Below are positions 35,595 through 45,258 of a stretch of DNA of 64,000 bases, in pieces. The notes beneath the pieces are model-generated. The model had not been told where the DNA came from, did no database searches, and saw nothing but the letters and a program-made list of their open reading frames with translations. Made by a program: the position numbers and the translations under genes. Each line of letters opens with the position of its first letter. Within the stretch, counting starts at the first letter, position 1. This stretch comes from Desulfomonile tiedjei (GTDB lineage: Bacteria; Desulfobacterota; Desulfomonilia; Desulfomonilales; Desulfomonilaceae), in the NCBI GenBank assembly GCA_016218715.1, contig JACRDG010000120.1:1-64000 (forward strand), in the 5' to 3' direction.

Positions 35595-35650
35595 AATCTG
35601 GGGAGCCCTTTTTGGAAAAAGGTTTCTCCCCAAATTCCTTGTTTGAATGG
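35595..35650. repeat. Dispersed repeat D, copy 1
   Basis: TAATCTGGGGAG, CCCTTTTTGG, AAAAAGGTTTC, TCCCCAAATTCC, TTGTTTGAATGGGCTTG: this intergenic block reappears, diverged, at 62063-62120. The arms GGGGAG/CTCCCC can fold into a long hairpin. Each copy begins within about 25 bases of a gene's stop codon. Confidence 0.65.
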
Positions 35651-35658
35651 GCTTGGTC

Positions 35659-36270
35659 TCACAGGTCTTCGGAGCCGAGTTCGGGGAGCGCTTCGCCGGT
35701 CTGTCTGGTCTTGTACTCGCGGGCCAGTTTTGCCCCGAGAGCGATGGCTCTCTTGTTCAGTTCCTCGGTTCCAGCAGGCGCCCGTGCGATCAGCGCCTTC
35801 TCCAGAGAACGCCGGCCGACCAGCCCCGTCAGCTCCGAGATCGCAGCCAGCGCCAAAACGTTGGCCACCATCACTTTCTTGAGCTTGTCACGGGCGATAG
35901 CGGTGAAGGGGAGCGCAACGGCCAGGCTGCTGGGAGGATGAGCTACAAGATCCTTGTCCACCAGTATCAGGGCGCCGGGCTTGAGGTCCCAGCAGTACGC
36001 GTCAGCCGCTTCCTGGCTCAGTGCGACGAGGACATCTACGCTGGTGCAGAGCGGATAGTCGATGGGCGCGTCACTGATGATGACTTCCGCTTTGCTTGCG
36101 CCTCCGCGGGCTTCCGGTCCGTACGATTGGACCATGGCGACCTCACGGCCTTCGTAGATGCCAACGGCTTCGGCCAGCACCAAGCCTGCCAGAACGAGCC
36201 CTTGGCCTCCGGAACCGGCGAGGCGGACCTCCACCCGCGCTCCGGGAAGGGACGGCGCCTTGTTCTTCAT
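35659..36270 (-). CDS. korC: 2-oxoacid:ferredoxin oxidoreductase, gamma subunit
   Basis: A 203-residue gamma subunit (pyruvate/ketoisovalerate/2-oxoglutarate:ferredoxin oxidoreductase family) that binds part of CoA. Characteristic motifs are LAGSGGQGLVLAGLVLAEA, VAMVQSYGPEARGGASKAEVIIS and the Rossmann-like VLVALSQEAADAYCWDLKPGALILVD. It overlaps the beta subunit stop by 4 bases. Ferredoxin-linked oxidation feeds acyl-CoA synthesis or its reverse in anaerobes. Confidence 0.93.
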   Translation of the reverse strand: MKNKAPSLPGARVEVRLAGSGGQGLVLAGLVLAEAVGIYEGREVAMVQSYGPEARGGASKAEVIISDAPIDYPLCTSVDVLVALSQEAADAYCWDLKPGALILVDKDLVAHPPSSLAVALPFTAIARDKLKKVMVANVLALAAISELTGLVGRRSLEKALIARAPAGTEELNKRAIALGAKLAREYKTRQTGEALPELGSEDL

Positions 36271-37115
36271 ATCTGTCCTTCCGCACGGAGCCGGGCCGCG
36301 GTTTCACAGATCCGCTTATACGAATCGAGGTAGAGCGGCCGGTCGCGGTCCACGAGCACGCCAACCGGAAAACGACCCTCGCGTTCGGATTCGCTCATCT
36401 TGTCCCAGCGGCTCGCCTGCACCGCGGCTTTCTTGAAACCTTTCATCATATCTATCTGGGAGCCCAGCCGATTCTGCCGCCCAAAGTTGGTGTGGCACGG
36501 TGAGAGAACCTCCACGACGTTGAAGCCCCGTCGGGTGATCGCCTGGAGCAGCAGTTTGTCCATCTGGACCACGTGAAAGACCGTGGCTCGCGCAACAAAC
36601 GACGCTCCCGCAGTGGCACAGAGCGCACTGATGTCAAACGCGGGCTCGATGTGACCGTATGCCGCAGTGGAGGCTCGCGCGCCGAGCGGAGTGGTCGGGC
36701 TGAACTGGCCTCCGGTCATGCCGTAGGTCTGGTTGTTCACGATGATCGCGGTGAGGTCGAGGTTTCTCCGGGCCGCGTGGATGAGATGATTCCCGCCGAT
36801 GGCTGTGCTGTCGCCGTCCCCCATCACCGTGATCACGGTGAGTTCCGGTTTGGCCAGCTTGATGCCCGTGGCAAAAGTCAAGGCCCGGCCGTGCGTCGTG
36901 TGGACGCTCCCGACATCCACATACACCGGCAGGCGGCCGGAACAACCGATGCCTGAAACCAGGACGACCTCGTTCTTGCCGAGGCCGCTGCGGGCCAGAG
37001 CCCGTACCAGGCTCCCCAGGACGATCCCGAGGCCGCATCCGGGGCACCAGACGTGCGGAAATTTCTTGTCGTGACGCAGCCAATCGTACACGATGCTCGG
37101 GTGGACGGTGGACAC
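36267..37115 (-). CDS. korB: 2-oxoacid:ferredoxin oxidoreductase, beta subunit (TPP-binding)
   Basis: A 282-residue subunit carrying thiamine diphosphate. It shows WCPGCGLGIVLGSL, GIGCSGRLPVYVD, the TPP-binding GDGDSTAIGGNHLIHAARRNLDLTAIIVNNQTYGMTGGQFSPTT and EVLSPCHTNFGR. Substrate type (2-oxoglutarate versus branched-chain or indolepyruvate) cannot be fixed from sequence alone, though the order and lengths of D-A-B-C subunits fit the KorDABC (2-oxoglutarate) group. Confidence 0.94.
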   Translation of the reverse strand: MSTVHPSIVYDWLRHDKKFPHVWCPGCGLGIVLGSLVRALARSGLGKNEVVLVSGIGCSGRLPVYVDVGSVHTTHGRALTFATGIKLAKPELTVITVMGDGDSTAIGGNHLIHAARRNLDLTAIIVNNQTYGMTGGQFSPTTPLGARASTAAYGHIEPAFDISALCATAGASFVARATVFHVVQMDKLLLQAITRRGFNVVEVLSPCHTNFGRQNRLGSQIDMMKGFKKAAVQASRWDKMSESEREGRFPVGVLVDRDRPLYLDSYKRICETAARLRAEGQI

Positions 37116-38251
37116 TACTTCAACTCCCTCAGTCGGGCCAGGATCTCGTCCGGAGCAATCATGGACCCGTCCATTTTTGTCAGGCTCACTATCTGAGTAC
37201 GACCGTTGTTGACCCGCAGCACTTCGCGCCTGACCTGCCCCATGTTCAGCTCCGGGACAAGCACTGCGCGCTTCCCTTCGAGCGCAGCTTCCACCGAGCG
37301 CCTGGGGAACGGCCAGATCGACAGAATCTGCAACAGACCGATCTTCAGACCTCGTTCCCGCCCGATGCGCACCGCGGCCCGAGCGGCGCGAGCCGTGCAG
37401 CCGTACGCGATGACGAGGATCTCGGCGTCTTCGATACGGAATGCCTTGACCTGTTCCAGGTACGGGAAATTGCGGCTGATCTTGGCAAAGAGGCGCGTAG
37501 AGAACGCCTGCACCTCCTCAAGCCGTTCGGTGGGAAACCCCCGCTCGTCGTGCACCAGGCCGGTAACGTGGTACCGGTAACCTTCTCCCAGATCGGCAAG
37601 GCGAGGTATGAGACTGCCGTCCGTCTTGTACGGCACGTACCAGTCCGGGGGGACCGTCGGGCGCCGGCGGTCGATAACCTCGATCTCGCCCGGTTCCGGA
37701 AGCGCGACCTTCTCCCGCGTGTGTGCGGTCATTTCGTCTGCAAGGAGAATCACGGGGGTGCGGAACCGCTCCGCATGATTGAACGCGGTCACCGTAAGCT
37801 CGAAGCACTCGAGGACGGTGGCCGGGCAGAGGACGATGGCCGGATGGTCTCCGTGGGTGCCCCATCGGGCTTGCTGGACGTCTCCCTGGGATGAGTGGGT
37901 GGGCATGCCTGTGGAAGGCCCGGCACGCATGACGTCGACCACGACCACCGGTACTTCCGTTATGCACGCGTAACCGAGATTCTCCTGCATGAGAGAGAAT
38001 CCCGGGCCACTGGTGGCGGTCATGGCCTTCCGGCCGGCGAGGCTCGCGCCGATGCAAGCCCCTAACGAGGCGATCTCGTCTTCCATCTGGAGGAACGGGT
38101 GCCCGCGAATCGGCAGTTCGCGGCTCATGAACTCCGTGATCTCGCTGGCAGGTGTGATGGGATATCCCGCGAAGAAGTTGCACCCCGCTGCAAGCGCGCC
38201 GAGAGCTATCGCTTCGTTTCCCTGGAGCAGCTTGGCCCGGCCCTTATGCAC
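37115..38251 (-). CDS. korA: 2-oxoacid:ferredoxin oxidoreductase, alpha subunit
   Basis: A 378-residue subunit. Features are LLQGNEAIALGALAAGCNFFAGYPITPASEI, FLQMEDEIASLGACIGASLAGRKAMTATSGPGFSLM, RAGPSTGMPTHSSQGDVQQARWGTHGDHP and the C-terminal transketolase-like PELNMGQVRREVLR. It overlaps korD by 8 bases and korB by 1 base, so the four subunits are translationally coupled. Confidence 0.95.
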   Translation of the reverse strand: MHKGRAKLLQGNEAIALGALAAGCNFFAGYPITPASEITEFMSRELPIRGHPFLQMEDEIASLGACIGASLAGRKAMTATSGPGFSLMQENLGYACITEVPVVVVDVMRAGPSTGMPTHSSQGDVQQARWGTHGDHPAIVLCPATVLECFELTVTAFNHAERFRTPVILLADEMTAHTREKVALPEPGEIEVIDRRRPTVPPDWYVPYKTDGSLIPRLADLGEGYRYHVTGLVHDERGFPTERLEEVQAFSTRLFAKISRNFPYLEQVKAFRIEDAEILVIAYGCTARAARAAVRIGRERGLKIGLLQILSIWPFPRRSVEAALEGKRAVLVPELNMGQVRREVLRVNNGRTQIVSLTKMDGSMIAPDEILARLRELK

Positions 38252-38609
38252 CGTCGTCCTCCTCTTCCCGGTCAGCAGGTTCCGGCGCTAGACGTTCAGG
38301 GCTGTGGCTGAATTCTCTGGCGCCGCGCGGAGCTGAGGGCGTTTCTTCCTTGAACCAGGCCCCTTCCTTGCGGACGGGAGCGTCTTCTCCCACGCTTATG
38401 GCGAAGTCGGGACAGAGCATCTCGCACATGTGGCATGAGATGCACTTCTCGGGATGTGCAACCTGTGGATAGCCCCACTCGTCGTTCTTCAGTACCTGGC
38501 GAGGACAGAAAGCAACGCAGTTGCCGCAGCGTTTGCACCACGCTGGGTACAGAGTAATTTTCTTGGGGGAATCGGCCGGTGGGGGTTGATCGACTGCATT
38601 TTCGGACAT
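38244..38609 (-). CDS. korD: 2-oxoacid:ferredoxin oxidoreductase, ferredoxin-like delta subunit
   Basis: A 121-residue 2[4Fe-4S] subunit with WCKRCGNCVAFCPRQVL and KCISCHMCEMLCPDFAI, two CxxCxxCxxxCP motifs that pass electrons from TPP/acyl-CoA chemistry to ferredoxin. The acidic C-terminal tail (PEPADREEEDDGA) overlaps korA. It is first in the minus-strand operon D-A-B-C. Confidence 0.94.
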   Translation of the reverse strand: MSENAVDQPPPADSPKKITLYPAWCKRCGNCVAFCPRQVLKNDEWGYPQVAHPEKCISCHMCEMLCPDFAISVGEDAPVRKEGAWFKEETPSAPRGAREFSHSPERLAPEPADREEEDDGA

Positions 38610-38987
38610 AGTCAGTTAGCCTCGATCGTCGGTTTCAGAAACACGCTGAGCCCTCCCCAGGTCTGGCCCACCAGGGTCGGGACGCGGGCATTCCTAGTCT
38701 CACAGCGCAACTTATTAGACAGCCCTTCCGGACAAAAGGTTCTGAGCGGCCCGTATCCGCCGCGTCAAGTGTCACAGTAAAGCATGAAAGTGTCAACGGC
38801 CGCTGTGAGCATCGCATGAAGTCCGGTGGCCACGCGCGCTCCACGTTGCACGAAACGATGGGACCGGGGCACATGCCCCGACCTCCGGTGAATCCTTGTC
38901 CCGGCAAGCGCATCTCAACTTCCAGAACCAGTGCACGCAGGGTCGAGGCCCGCGCAGCTGACGACTCTTGCATACCAGGAGGCCGAA

Positions 38988-39761
38988 ATGACTGGATTAC
39001 TGATTGCGCTCCTCGCTCTGGCACTCCCCGCAGTGGCCTTCGCCGAGTTTCAGAGCGGGCCGGTGGAATACAAAGATCGCGATACCGTGCTGGAAGGATA
39101 CCTGGCGCTCCCGAAGGGAGCTGAGACCGCACGGCCGGGGGTGCTCGTCGTCCCGGACTGGATGGGACTGAAAGACTTCGACCGGCAAGTTGCGGAAAAG
39201 CTCGCTGAGATGGGATACGTGGCCTTTGCCGTGGATATGTACGGCAAGGGAGTCCGACCCGCGGACAGCGGCCAGGCTGCCGCATTGGCCACGAAATACA
39301 AGTCCGACCGCGGGCTCATGCGGGAACGGATGAGCGCGGCACTTGAGACGCTGAAAAAAGTTAAAACCGTGGATGAGAAGCACATTGCAGCCATCGGATA
39401 CTGCTTTGGCGGAACCGCAGTCCTGGAACTGGCCCGGAGCGGCGCACCGGTCGCCGGTGTGGTGAGCTTCCACGGAGGACTGGAGACGCCGACGCCGCAG
39501 GATGCCAAGAACATCAAAGGCAAAGTCCTTGCACTACACGGGGCTGACGATCCTTTCGTGCCGCCCAAGGAGGTCGCTGCTTTCCAGGAAGAGATGCGCA
39601 ACAGCAAGGTCGATTGGCAAATGAACTTCTACGGCCACGCAGTGCACTCTTTCACGAACCCGGCCGCGGGGACGGACAACTCCAAGGGTGCGGCTTACAA
39701 CGAGAAGGCAGCCAAACGCTCCTGGGAGGCAATGAAGATCTTCTTCAAAGAGATCTTGTAA
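38988..39761 (+). CDS. Exported dienelactone hydrolase family protein
   Basis: A 257-residue alpha/beta hydrolase. ATG 38988 has CCAGGAGG upstream and opens a signal peptide (MTGLLIALLALALPAVAFAE). The nucleophile Cys is in GYCFGG; the catalytic Asp is in HGADDPFVPP and His in GHAVHSFTNPAAG, the standard triad. Substrates of periplasmic members are unknown; cytoplasmic relatives hydrolyse dienelactone in chlorocatechol breakdown. It is followed after 128 bases by the VOC-superfamily gene. Confidence 0.9.
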   Translation: MTGLLIALLALALPAVAFAEFQSGPVEYKDRDTVLEGYLALPKGAETARPGVLVVPDWMGLKDFDRQVAEKLAEMGYVAFAVDMYGKGVRPADSGQAAALATKYKSDRGLMRERMSAALETLKKVKTVDEKHIAAIGYCFGGTAVLELARSGAPVAGVVSFHGGLETPTPQDAKNIKGKVLALHGADDPFVPPKEVAAFQEEMRNSKVDWQMNFYGHAVHSFTNPAAGTDNSKGAAYNEKAAKRSWEAMKIFFKEIL

Positions 39762-39889
39762 CCCCCCGTTCGTCATTTCGAAGGACCGCTCTTGTCCCGG
39801 CAAACGGGTACCGATCTTCGACGCGCGGCCATGATCCGGACGGATCGAGACACGAACGCGCGTGAGCGTGTCCTTGCAGGGAGATCAGA

Positions 39890-40849
39890 ATGACTGAACA
39901 GATAGCAGGAATACATCATGTTACCGCCATAGCAGGCGAGCCGCAGCCGAACCTCGATTTCTATACCGGGGTTCTGGGCTTGCGTCTCGTAAAGCTCACC
40001 GTGAATTTTGATGACCCGAACACGTATCATCTCTATTTTGGTGATGACGCAGGGCGTCCGGGGACCATTATGACGTTCTTCCCCTGGCCGGGCGGGGCAA
40101 AAGGCCGACGAGGATCCGGCCAGGTCGACATCGTCTCGTTTGCGATCCCGGATGGATCGATGGGCTTCTGGATGGAGCGGTTCAAGCACCGCGGCGTGCG
40201 TTTCGAGGCCCCCGCGGCCAGACTCGACGAGGAAGTGCTCCCCTTCACCGATCCCGACGGTTTGCACCTCGAGCTGGTGGCAGTCCCGGTGCGCGGCCTG
40301 CGGGAAAGCCAACCGCGGAGCACCCTGCCGGGCGACCGCGCGATCATGGGTTTCCACGGCGTGACGCTCCTCGAATCGGACTGGCGCGCAACCGATCGGT
40401 TGTTGCATCAAACACTCGGTTTCCGGCGGCTCAGCGAGGAAGGGAATCGGTTGAGATATGGAATCAGCGCGGGCCAAATCGGGGCTCGTGTGGATGTTCT
40501 CCGCGTTCCGGAGCCGATACACGGCCGCGTGGCTGTCGGAACCGTTCATCATGTGGCGTGGCGGACACCGGATGAAAGCGAACAGCTCTATTGGCAGGAA
40601 AGACTTCGCTCGGTCGATCTGAACGTCACCCCGGTGATCGACCGCAAGTACTTTCATTCGATCTATTTCCGGGAACCGGGAGGGACACTGTTCGAGATAG
40701 CCACGGATCCGCCTGGCTTCGCGGTCGACGAGGATCCGGCCGAGCTGGGCACGCATCTTATGCTGCCGTCCCGGTTCGAAGCGCGAAGGGAGGCGATCCA
40801 GCGCGCATTGCCGAGACTCTCCTTACCCCCGGTCGTGCGAGCCGCATGA
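39890..40849 (+). CDS. VOC-superfamily ring-cleaving dioxygenase-like protein
   Basis: A 319-residue protein with two tandem glyoxalase/bleomycin-resistance (VOC) domains. The N-terminus MTEQIAGIHHVTAIAGEPQPNLDFYTGVLGLRLVK and C-terminal YFHSIYFREPGGTLFEIATDPPGF match MhqO/DOXX-type ring-cleaving dioxygenase-like proteins. Candidate metal ligands are His in IHHVT, His in GTVHHVAWR and Glu in LFEIA. In quinone-response operons these act on hydroquinones; whether oxygen is used in an anaerobe is unclear. Upstream is a dienelactone-hydrolase-like gene. Confidence 0.88.
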   Translation: MTEQIAGIHHVTAIAGEPQPNLDFYTGVLGLRLVKLTVNFDDPNTYHLYFGDDAGRPGTIMTFFPWPGGAKGRRGSGQVDIVSFAIPDGSMGFWMERFKHRGVRFEAPAARLDEEVLPFTDPDGLHLELVAVPVRGLRESQPRSTLPGDRAIMGFHGVTLLESDWRATDRLLHQTLGFRRLSEEGNRLRYGISAGQIGARVDVLRVPEPIHGRVAVGTVHHVAWRTPDESEQLYWQERLRSVDLNVTPVIDRKYFHSIYFREPGGTLFEIATDPPGFAVDEDPAELGTHLMLPSRFEARREAIQRALPRLSLPPVVRAA

Positions 40850-40890
40850 CGTGCGCCGCAGGAGCAATGGGGTCACAGACAAAGTCACAT

Positions 40891-42936
40891 TCAGAAGAGC
40901 GCTCCCAGATAGTATCGCCGCAGTCTGTCATACGTGCTCTGACACTCGATCCTTGACTCTCGAAACTGGCGGGCACGCTGCGGTTCACCGCACTTGGCCG
41001 CGTTGGCCTCAAGAAGTTCGTAAATCTGAACGAGGCTCTGGAGCACCTGTTCCGCTCCACTGGAGTATCGTGGGTCAGTTTCGGAGAGCCGCGCAGCCTC
41101 GGCGGTGAGGAACTTCACCGTTTCCGGTCGGAAACACGCATTCGGGTTGTTCGCCCCGGCAGAGATGAGGCTGTAGTAATTGGGCCAAGGGGCCTTGGCG
41201 ACCCGTTCGGTGAGGGCCTGCACGAGGTTCGCGGGGATCCTCCCCGAGGTGAAATACCACAGCACTGCTTCGCTGAGCGTCCGAGCTGTCGAATCGGGAA
41301 ACCAGAGCGAGCCGAGATCGCGGTTGTGTATCATCTCGCGAAACCGTGAAGAGTCTTCCCGGACCAGGAGGATCGAGTCAGGGTCTGTGTACAGGCACAC
41401 CCATTTCCCGGTTCTCATGAGTCGCACTGCCAGAGCGAAATCGATCGGGCCGGTCGTCAACGCGATCGTCGCCACACCGTAGCGGTCCAGGAGTGCCTGC
41501 GCGTCCGCCTGAGTCCCGGGAAGGATACCCATGATGATGAAGTAGTCGCGGGCAATCTCCGCCGGATAATAAGATTGGTCGCGCGTATCCATGAACAGTC
41601 GAATTTCCGGAAGGTTGGCCATGAGATAGGGGGCCAGGCCCCACCCGCTCAGGACCCTGTCCGTAAGGTGGTTGTTCCGCATGAAGTCCACCAGTGCGGG
41701 AGAGAATGAATCGAAACTCATCAGCTCTCGCATTACCGGGCGGGGCGGGCGAAAGGGATTGCCCGGGAGGTACGGGATCACCGCGACGCGGTAACAGAGG
41801 AACACCATCGTACCGGTCAGGAGCACGGCTCCTGCCGTCTGGTACCGGCCGGCTTTGGAGGGGTGAAGGCTCGCCGGCGCGACGGACCTGAACAACAGCG
41901 AAAAGACCACGGAAGCGAACGGCACGAGAGACAACGCCGAGAACAGAGCCAGCCTCCCGAACCTGAATGCCAGCACCACCGTCAAGGCGGCCACGACCGC
42001 CTCCATGAGAAGATCGGCCTCCCGATGGTTCGGACCAACGAATCGTTCGCGGAGCGCGTACGGATTCACGAGCAACACAGCCACGATTGACAGGAAGATC
42101 GCTCCCAGAAAGATCAGGTACGGATACGGGCTACCGGCGGCAAACAGCCCCTCGTCGATCTGCTGAAAACTGAGGAGCGGGAGCCAATCCGCCGAGTGGC
42201 CCGTAATCGTTTTGGTTCCCACTTGGGTAAAAGGCATAAGCAGATTCTCGAGCCCGAAAGGGTTTGCCACCGCGATGAGCACCGCGCTGACGATTCCCAC
42301 CAGCGACCATTCCGCGGCCTCAAGGCACCCCCCCCGGCCGGCACCCTCCTTCCTGTCCCCCAACACCGCTCTCCCCGCAGTCAGGATCCCTTTGACGAAA
42401 ACGAGACCCAGACCCAGAAGCGCCGAGCCGTGGCAATTTGACCATACGGTCAGGACCGCGGCAATCCCCAGATAGCGGGCGCTCCTCGGCAGGTCGGTCC
42501 GGGTGAGCAGAGTCGTCAGACCCAGGAAGAAGAACAGCCCGAAATTCTCCTGCCGCAACCCGAGAAAGGGGCCGGTGGCCAGCACCCCTCCCAGGAGTGT
42601 TACCAGACAGACGTTCCAGGAGATATCGAGCGAACGGGACCGGAAAAGGACCAGAGCGATACTTCCCACGAAAAGGAGGACCTTGATCGCAACAGGCCCG
42701 GCAGGTCCGAAATATGTGTGGGACAAGTATAGCAGGAGGTGGCTCAACCACGCCTGATTCACCCAGATCTTTCCCTCAGCCGTGAAAGACCAATGATCCG
42801 GTTGCGTGAGCAGGCCCCGATAGATGTCGCTCCCCGCAGCGAAGGCCCCGAACAGATCCTCATTGACGTAGCGGGATCCCAAGGCAATGGCAACGCCCGC
42901 AAACACCGAAATGACGAACAACAGGCGGCGAATCAA
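40891..42936 (-). CDS. Polytopic membrane protein of unknown function
   Basis: A 681-residue protein with about ten membrane helices in residues 1-420 (for example LLFVISVFAGVAIALGS, LLFVGSIALVLF, LIFLGAIFLSIVAVLLV) and a hydrophilic C-terminal 260 residues that contain DRYGVATIALTTGPIDFALAVRLMRTGKWVCLYTDPDSILLVRED. The loop after the first helix (LTQPDHWSFTAEGKIWVNQAWLSHLLLYL) recalls GT-C-type membrane transferases. No function is assigned. Its start is about 145 bases from the tRNA gene in divergent orientation. Confidence 0.7.
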   Translation of the reverse strand: MIRRLLFVISVFAGVAIALGSRYVNEDLFGAFAAGSDIYRGLLTQPDHWSFTAEGKIWVNQAWLSHLLLYLSHTYFGPAGPVAIKVLLFVGSIALVLFRSRSLDISWNVCLVTLLGGVLATGPFLGLRQENFGLFFFLGLTTLLTRTDLPRSARYLGIAAVLTVWSNCHGSALLGLGLVFVKGILTAGRAVLGDRKEGAGRGGCLEAAEWSLVGIVSAVLIAVANPFGLENLLMPFTQVGTKTITGHSADWLPLLSFQQIDEGLFAAGSPYPYLIFLGAIFLSIVAVLLVNPYALRERFVGPNHREADLLMEAVVAALTVVLAFRFGRLALFSALSLVPFASVVFSLLFRSVAPASLHPSKAGRYQTAGAVLLTGTMVFLCYRVAVIPYLPGNPFRPPRPVMRELMSFDSFSPALVDFMRNNHLTDRVLSGWGLAPYLMANLPEIRLFMDTRDQSYYPAEIARDYFIIMGILPGTQADAQALLDRYGVATIALTTGPIDFALAVRLMRTGKWVCLYTDPDSILLVREDSSRFREMIHNRDLGSLWFPDSTARTLSEAVLWYFTSGRIPANLVQALTERVAKAPWPNYYSLISAGANNPNACFRPETVKFLTAEAARLSETDPRYSSGAEQVLQSLVQIYELLEANAAKCGEPQRARQFRESRIECQSTYDRLRRYYLGALF

Positions 42937-43041
42937 CGACCGGTCCTTTTTGTCGGGGTCTCGTGGAGAGATAGAAAGCTGTCAGAGCATCCTAGCACCG
43001 TCTCTCGGTCAGGGCAAGAGCGCCGGTTCGACCGCTTGTGC

Positions 43042-43070
43042 TTGACACGCAGATTCTTGGTTGGTATTGT
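43042..43070 (+). promoter_or_regulatory. Sigma-70-type promoter of tRNA-fMet
   Basis: TTGACA at 43042-43047 and TATTGT at 43065-43070 are separated by exactly 17 bases, and the tRNA 5' end at 43081 is 10 bases beyond the -10. It is the best promoter match in the window. Confidence 0.8.
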
Positions 43071-43077
43071 AGGGAGA

Positions 43078-43157
<80 letters not shown>

Positions 43158-43182
43158 ACCAATCAGTCGGCATCACGAAGGT

Positions 43183-43226
43183 AACCCGGAAAGATCGTGT
43201 CAAAGGGGCGCGGAATTTTCCGGGTT
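43183..43226 (+). terminator. Terminator of tRNA-fMet
   Basis: AACCCGGAAA (43183-43192) pairs perfectly with TTTCCGGGTT (43217-43226) across a 24-base loop, and TTT follows immediately. Located 26 bases past the tRNA 3' end. Confidence 0.75.
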
Positions 43227-43416
43227 TTTGGTTCTGGGCGTTGAGGTTCCTCTCCCGAGCCTCTGCCCCTCCGGATTCTGAACGCGGACTATGAAGACAA
43301 GTCGGATCATCCCTTGAAGCCTACGGGGCAGAGGTGCGCGACCGGCCCTCGCACGCGCCTCTGAGGCAACACTCGTCCATGAATGCGGCTCTCTTTCTAA
43401 ATGCGCGGAGGCGACC

Positions 43417-45054
43417 ATGAGACGCGGACAGTTTGGCTTGAGAGCGAAGGCCATGCTGGGGAGTTCGCTCCCTCTTGCGGTGGCCATAGTCCTTTGCGGC
43501 ATCGCTATCGGCAGCGTGCGATTTCTTCTCGGAACGATCCGTGCCGTGGATGGCTCGCATAACCTCATTGAGAATGCGTTAGCTATCGAAGTGTCCTCCG
43601 CGGAAACGAGCGCGGCGCTCAGCGAGTACGCCCTGACCGGCGCGAAGTCCGGACTCGAAGCTTACCGGGAGGGCGAGAAACGCCTGGCCGGTCTCCTGGG
43701 GGACGCGAAACACCAATCCCTGAATAGGGTGCAGCAGGAATCCCTCGCTCAGGCCGAGCAGAACCTGGGAGCCTGGAGGAAAGAATTCGCAGAGCCAGCC
43801 GTGGCATTGCGCGGCCAAACTCACGAACGTGATGACTCGGCAAGCGTGGTGAAATTCGGTGCATTAGCTGTCAAATCAGACGAAGCGAGATACCGTGCTC
43901 GCTTCCGGGCATCCATGGCCGCGTACCGGGCGGAATCATCGTCTCTGCTCCAAGCGCAGCTGAACGAAGCAAGCACGAAGGCGGATGTCGCACAAAAGTC
44001 GTTGATGGTTGGGATAATCCTCCTCCTCGTCGCGTCTCTTGCCAAGAACTACATTATGGTGGGCCGCACTGCCAAACCTCTGCTGGAAGCCGCCAACCTT
44101 GCCGAGGCGATCAGCAGAGGCGACCTGACCCGCCGGGTCGTGGTTCACAAGAGTGACGAGGTGGGTCGGCTCAGTACCTCACTCAACAAAATGGCTGATA
44201 TGTTGAGAAACCACAGTACCCGCATACTAGACGGGGTAACCGTCTTGACCTCCTCTTCCGGAGACATATCCTCCTCGGTATCCTCTCTCTCTACCAACAT
44301 CTCCAGGAGCGTGGCAGCGGTGAATCAAACCGCGGCCACGGTGGAAGAAGTCAGACGGGCGGCGCTAATCTCTGCCGAGAAGGCCAAAGAAGTCGCCATG
44401 AGGTCGGACGACGCGGTGAGAGTCTCCGAGACTGGGCTCAAAGCGACCGAGGACACGGTTGGGCGGATGAACGTGCTCCGGGAACAGATGACCGCCATTC
44501 GCGGTACCGTAATGACGCTTCAGGAAAAGACCCTGGAGATCAAGAAGATCATGACCGCAGTTCAGGATGTTGCTGCCCAGTCGAACCTACTGGCGGTCAA
44601 CGCGTCCATCGAAGCTGCCAGGGCCGGCGATCAAGGCAAAGGGTTCGGCGTGGTCGCGGACGAGATCAAAGGGCTGGCAGATCGCTCCAGAACTGCCACA
44701 TCAGAGGCTGCCAGGATTCTTGAGGAGATAGGGCAGGCGGTCAGCGGGGTCGTCGTAGCGACCGAAGAGGGGTCAGTGGCTGCCGAATCCGGGTTGGAAC
44801 AGGCCGTACGCACAGGCGAGTCTATTCGCGAGCTGGCTGCGACGGTGCGGGCTTCGTCCGAGGCCGCGAACGTCATCGGCGCGTCCAGTGGCCAGCAGGT
44901 CGTGGGGGTAGCGCAGGTCTCCGACGCGATCAAGGACATCGAGACAGCCATGTCCCAGAATATCGGCAGTACGAGCCAACTCGAAGAGTCGGTGCACCAG
45001 TTGGCCGATCTCGGGACGCAGCTCAAAGAACTCACGGACCGATACCACGTATAG
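43417..45054 (+). CDS. Methyl-accepting chemotaxis protein
   Basis: A 545-residue chemoreceptor. Two membrane helices flank a periplasmic domain: TM1 about residues 19-40, TM2 about residues 190-207 (LMVGIILLLVASLA). The periplasmic region is helical and resembles CHASE3 (SAETSAALSEYALTGAKSGLEAYREGEKRLAGLL). A HAMP domain (AKPLLEAANLAEAISRGDLTRRV...DEVGRLSTSLNKMADML) and an MCP signalling domain follow, with the hairpin tip VAAQSNLLAVNASIEAARAGDQGKGFGVVADEIKGLADRS. It has no C-terminal CheR pentapeptide. No chemotaxis genes are near. Confidence 0.94.
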   Translation: MRRGQFGLRAKAMLGSSLPLAVAIVLCGIAIGSVRFLLGTIRAVDGSHNLIENALAIEVSSAETSAALSEYALTGAKSGLEAYREGEKRLAGLLGDAKHQSLNRVQQESLAQAEQNLGAWRKEFAEPAVALRGQTHERDDSASVVKFGALAVKSDEARYRARFRASMAAYRAESSSLLQAQLNEASTKADVAQKSLMVGIILLLVASLAKNYIMVGRTAKPLLEAANLAEAISRGDLTRRVVVHKSDEVGRLSTSLNKMADMLRNHSTRILDGVTVLTSSSGDISSSVSSLSTNISRSVAAVNQTAATVEEVRRAALISAEKAKEVAMRSDDAVRVSETGLKATEDTVGRMNVLREQMTAIRGTVMTLQEKTLEIKKIMTAVQDVAAQSNLLAVNASIEAARAGDQGKGFGVVADEIKGLADRSRTATSEAARILEEIGQAVSGVVVATEEGSVAAESGLEQAVRTGESIRELAATVRASSEAANVIGASSGQQVVGVAQVSDAIKDIETAMSQNIGSTSQLEESVHQLADLGTQLKELTDRYHV

Positions 45055-45237
45055 CGAGAACGCCGCGTCGATCCTGCCGCTGGAGGAGCATACGGGCTCG
45101 TGGCGGTGAACGGTCCGGATTGCGGGGTGGACAGGGTGCCTGCTTGAAAGCCCGAGCGTATTATACGATCGCGCTGTCAAACGAGGAATCCTCATGCCCT
45201 TACCCCAACCGGATCCCAGCGTGGGAGGGGACTCCCA

Positions 45238-45258
45238 GTGGCGCCGGCATCTTGCCGG
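45238..45258. repeat. Dispersed repeat C, copy 2
   Basis: AGTGGCGCCGGCATCTTGCCG: inverted repeat CCGGC-ATCTT-GCCGG at 45244-45258, matching the copy at 22976. It lies between the convergent stops of the chemoreceptor and the beta-barrel-like gene; the rest of 45055-45326 holds no gene. Confidence 0.55.
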
